This document shows, piece by piece, positions 63,184-64,000 of a stretch of 64,000 bases of DNA. A program made the translations under genes and the position numbers. Under the pieces are notes generated by a model. It made no database searches and was not told the origin of the DNA. It was given only the letters and a program-made list of their open reading frames with translations. The stretch lies in NCBI GenBank assembly GCA_937928545.1, contig CALGJQ010000011.1, positions 62,001-126,000 on the forward strand, read 5' to 3'. How positions within the stretch are numbered: the first letter of the stretch is position 1; each line of letters begins with the position of its first letter. This DNA is from an uncultured Verrucomicrobiales bacterium. Its GTDB lineage: Bacteria; Verrucomicrobiota; Verrucomicrobiia; Verrucomicrobiales; Akkermansiaceae.

Positions 63184-64000
63184 AGGCTTCGACCGTGTCG
63201 CAAGTGCAAACGAGGTTGCGGTCTCCATGCACATTGTCAACCCTGCCCACGACGGGCCAGAACTTGTGACTTCGCAAACGCGTCACCGGAAAGGCTGCTC
63301 TCTCGCGACTATAGGGGTGCGTCCAGTCATCACTCATCACCATCTCGGCGGTGTGAGGGGCATTTTTCAAAAGGTTATCTTCCGCGTCCATTTCACCACG
63401 CTCGATCTCTCCCACCTCCTCATAAATCGACAGCATGGCATCGCAAAAACGATCCAGCTCCTCCTTCGACTCAGACTCCGTAGGCTCAATCATCAAGGTT
63501 CCCGCAACAGGCCAACTCATTGTGGGAGCGTGGAATCCATAGTCGATCAAGCGCTTCGCTACATCCTCAACTCCAATCCCACTTCGGGCAGCCAAGGGGC
63601 GAGTATCGATAATGCATTCATGCGCCACCAAGCCATCGCGGCCAGTGTAGAGAATCGGATAGGACTCGCGCAAACGATGGGCGACGTAGTTGGCATTCAA
63701 GATCGCGACTTGGGTCGCTTCTTTCAAACCATCATCTCCCATCATCGCGATATACATCCAAGAGATCACATTGATCGAAGCACTACCGTAAGGGGCAGAG
63801 CAAACAACATTGGTGCTTTGCTCCATCATTTCATGCCCCGGAAGAAAATCGACCAGATGAGCCGCGACCCCAATCGGCCCGACTCCGGGGCCTCCTCCGC
63901 CATGTGGAATACAGAAAGTTTTATGAAGGTTTAGGTGGCACACATCTGCCCCAATCATCCCAGGATTGGTCAAGGCGACCTGTGCATTCATATTTGCCCC
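63164..64000 (-). CDS. gcvP: Glycine dehydrogenase (decarboxylating), C-terminal part
   Basis: PLP enzyme of the glycine cleavage system. The window holds about the last 278 residues; the N-terminal part continues beyond 64000. Seen: [20 protein letters not shown] (PLP Lys in HLNLHKTF), [23 protein letters not shown] at the window edge, [18 protein letters not shown] and a C terminus with [15 protein letters not shown]. Only this subunit is visible. Confidence 0.95.
   Translation of the reverse strand, partial: GANMNAQVALTNPGMIGADVCHLNLHKTFCIPHGGGGPGVGPIGVAAHLVDFLPGHEMMEQSTNVVCSAPYGSASINVISWMYIAMMGDDGLKEATQVAILNANYVAHRLRESYPILYTGRDGLVAHECIIDTRPLAARSGIGVEDVAKRLIDYGFHAPTMSWPVAGTLMIEPTESESKEELDRFCDAMLSIYEEVGEIERGEMDAEDNLLKNAPHTAEMVMSDDWTHPYSRERAAFPVTRLRSHKFWPVVGRVDNVHGDRNLVCTCDTVEAYARESI

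Overview
The window looks like chromosomal DNA from the PVC group, most probably a Verrucomicrobiota (Verrucomicrobiae) member. This is inferred from the fused SecDF, PEP-CTERM proteins beside an exosortase, LTD/CotH and thrombospondin type 3 secreted proteins, an SHD1-like plus C39 protein, palindromic intergenic repeats and few visible Shine-Dalgarno sites. I see no rRNA, tRNA, insertion sequence, phage or CRISPR array. The one RNA gene is a tmRNA. Most of the window is housekeeping sequence in short runs of genes.

Region by region: 0-8.3 kb (+) holds tgt-yajC-secDF, a secreted polysaccharide deacetylase and ilvB-ilvN. 8.3-14.5 kb (-) holds mpl, a HAD phosphatase, an MtfA-type peptidase, a cut-down ribosomal cluster rpsM-rpsK-rpsD ending at a terminator, a small membrane protein and ssrA. 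14.5-24.8 kb is mixed: a C39-like secreted protein, a secreted EEP nuclease, purE-purK, carbonic anhydrase, an FKBP lipoprotein, rarA, and an HtrA protease paired with a degenerate HtrA-like partner. 24.8-27.9 kb has queD, trpA-dapF, a BrnT/BrnA-like pair and a VanZ-like protein.

27.9-35.1 kb is a tightly packed (+) operon for membrane-lipid modification: NTF2-like lipoprotein, fatty acid desaturase, FAD amine-oxidase-like protein, DUF1365, a CFA-synthase-like methyltransferase, DUF2062, DUF1295 and a second CFA-like methyltransferase. Five of its seven junctions are 4-base start/stop overlaps (ATGA or GTGA). It resembles stress-regulated CFA/furan-fatty-acid clusters of Proteobacteria.

35.1-45.9 kb is a block of large secreted proteins (LTD/CotH, thrombospondin-3, PEP-CTERM, and an internally duplicated 792-residue protein). 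It is flanked by two copies of a gene for a 90-residue protein, about 81% identical. Three of the secreted proteins share one module. 45.9-57.6 kb returns to metabolism: transaldolase, proA, a CE15-like esterase, pyrR-pyrB-pyrC, a VapBC-like pair, purD, a sugar nucleotidyltransferase and fdhD.

57.6-62.4 kb carries a secreted protein with a GspG-like head domain and then a three-gene unit: a VIT-vWA protein with a PEP-CTERM tail, an exosortase with its Cys/Arg/His residues, and a multi-pass membrane protein. This looks like a dedicated exosortase with one neighbouring target. The window ends with a Nudix hydrolase and the C-terminal part of gcvP.

The best candidates for new biology are the exosortase/VIT-vWA unit, the lipid operon, the HtrA pseudo-protease with an inserted PDZ domain, the Tgt lacking its zinc cysteines, and the twin 90-residue proteins around the secreted block.
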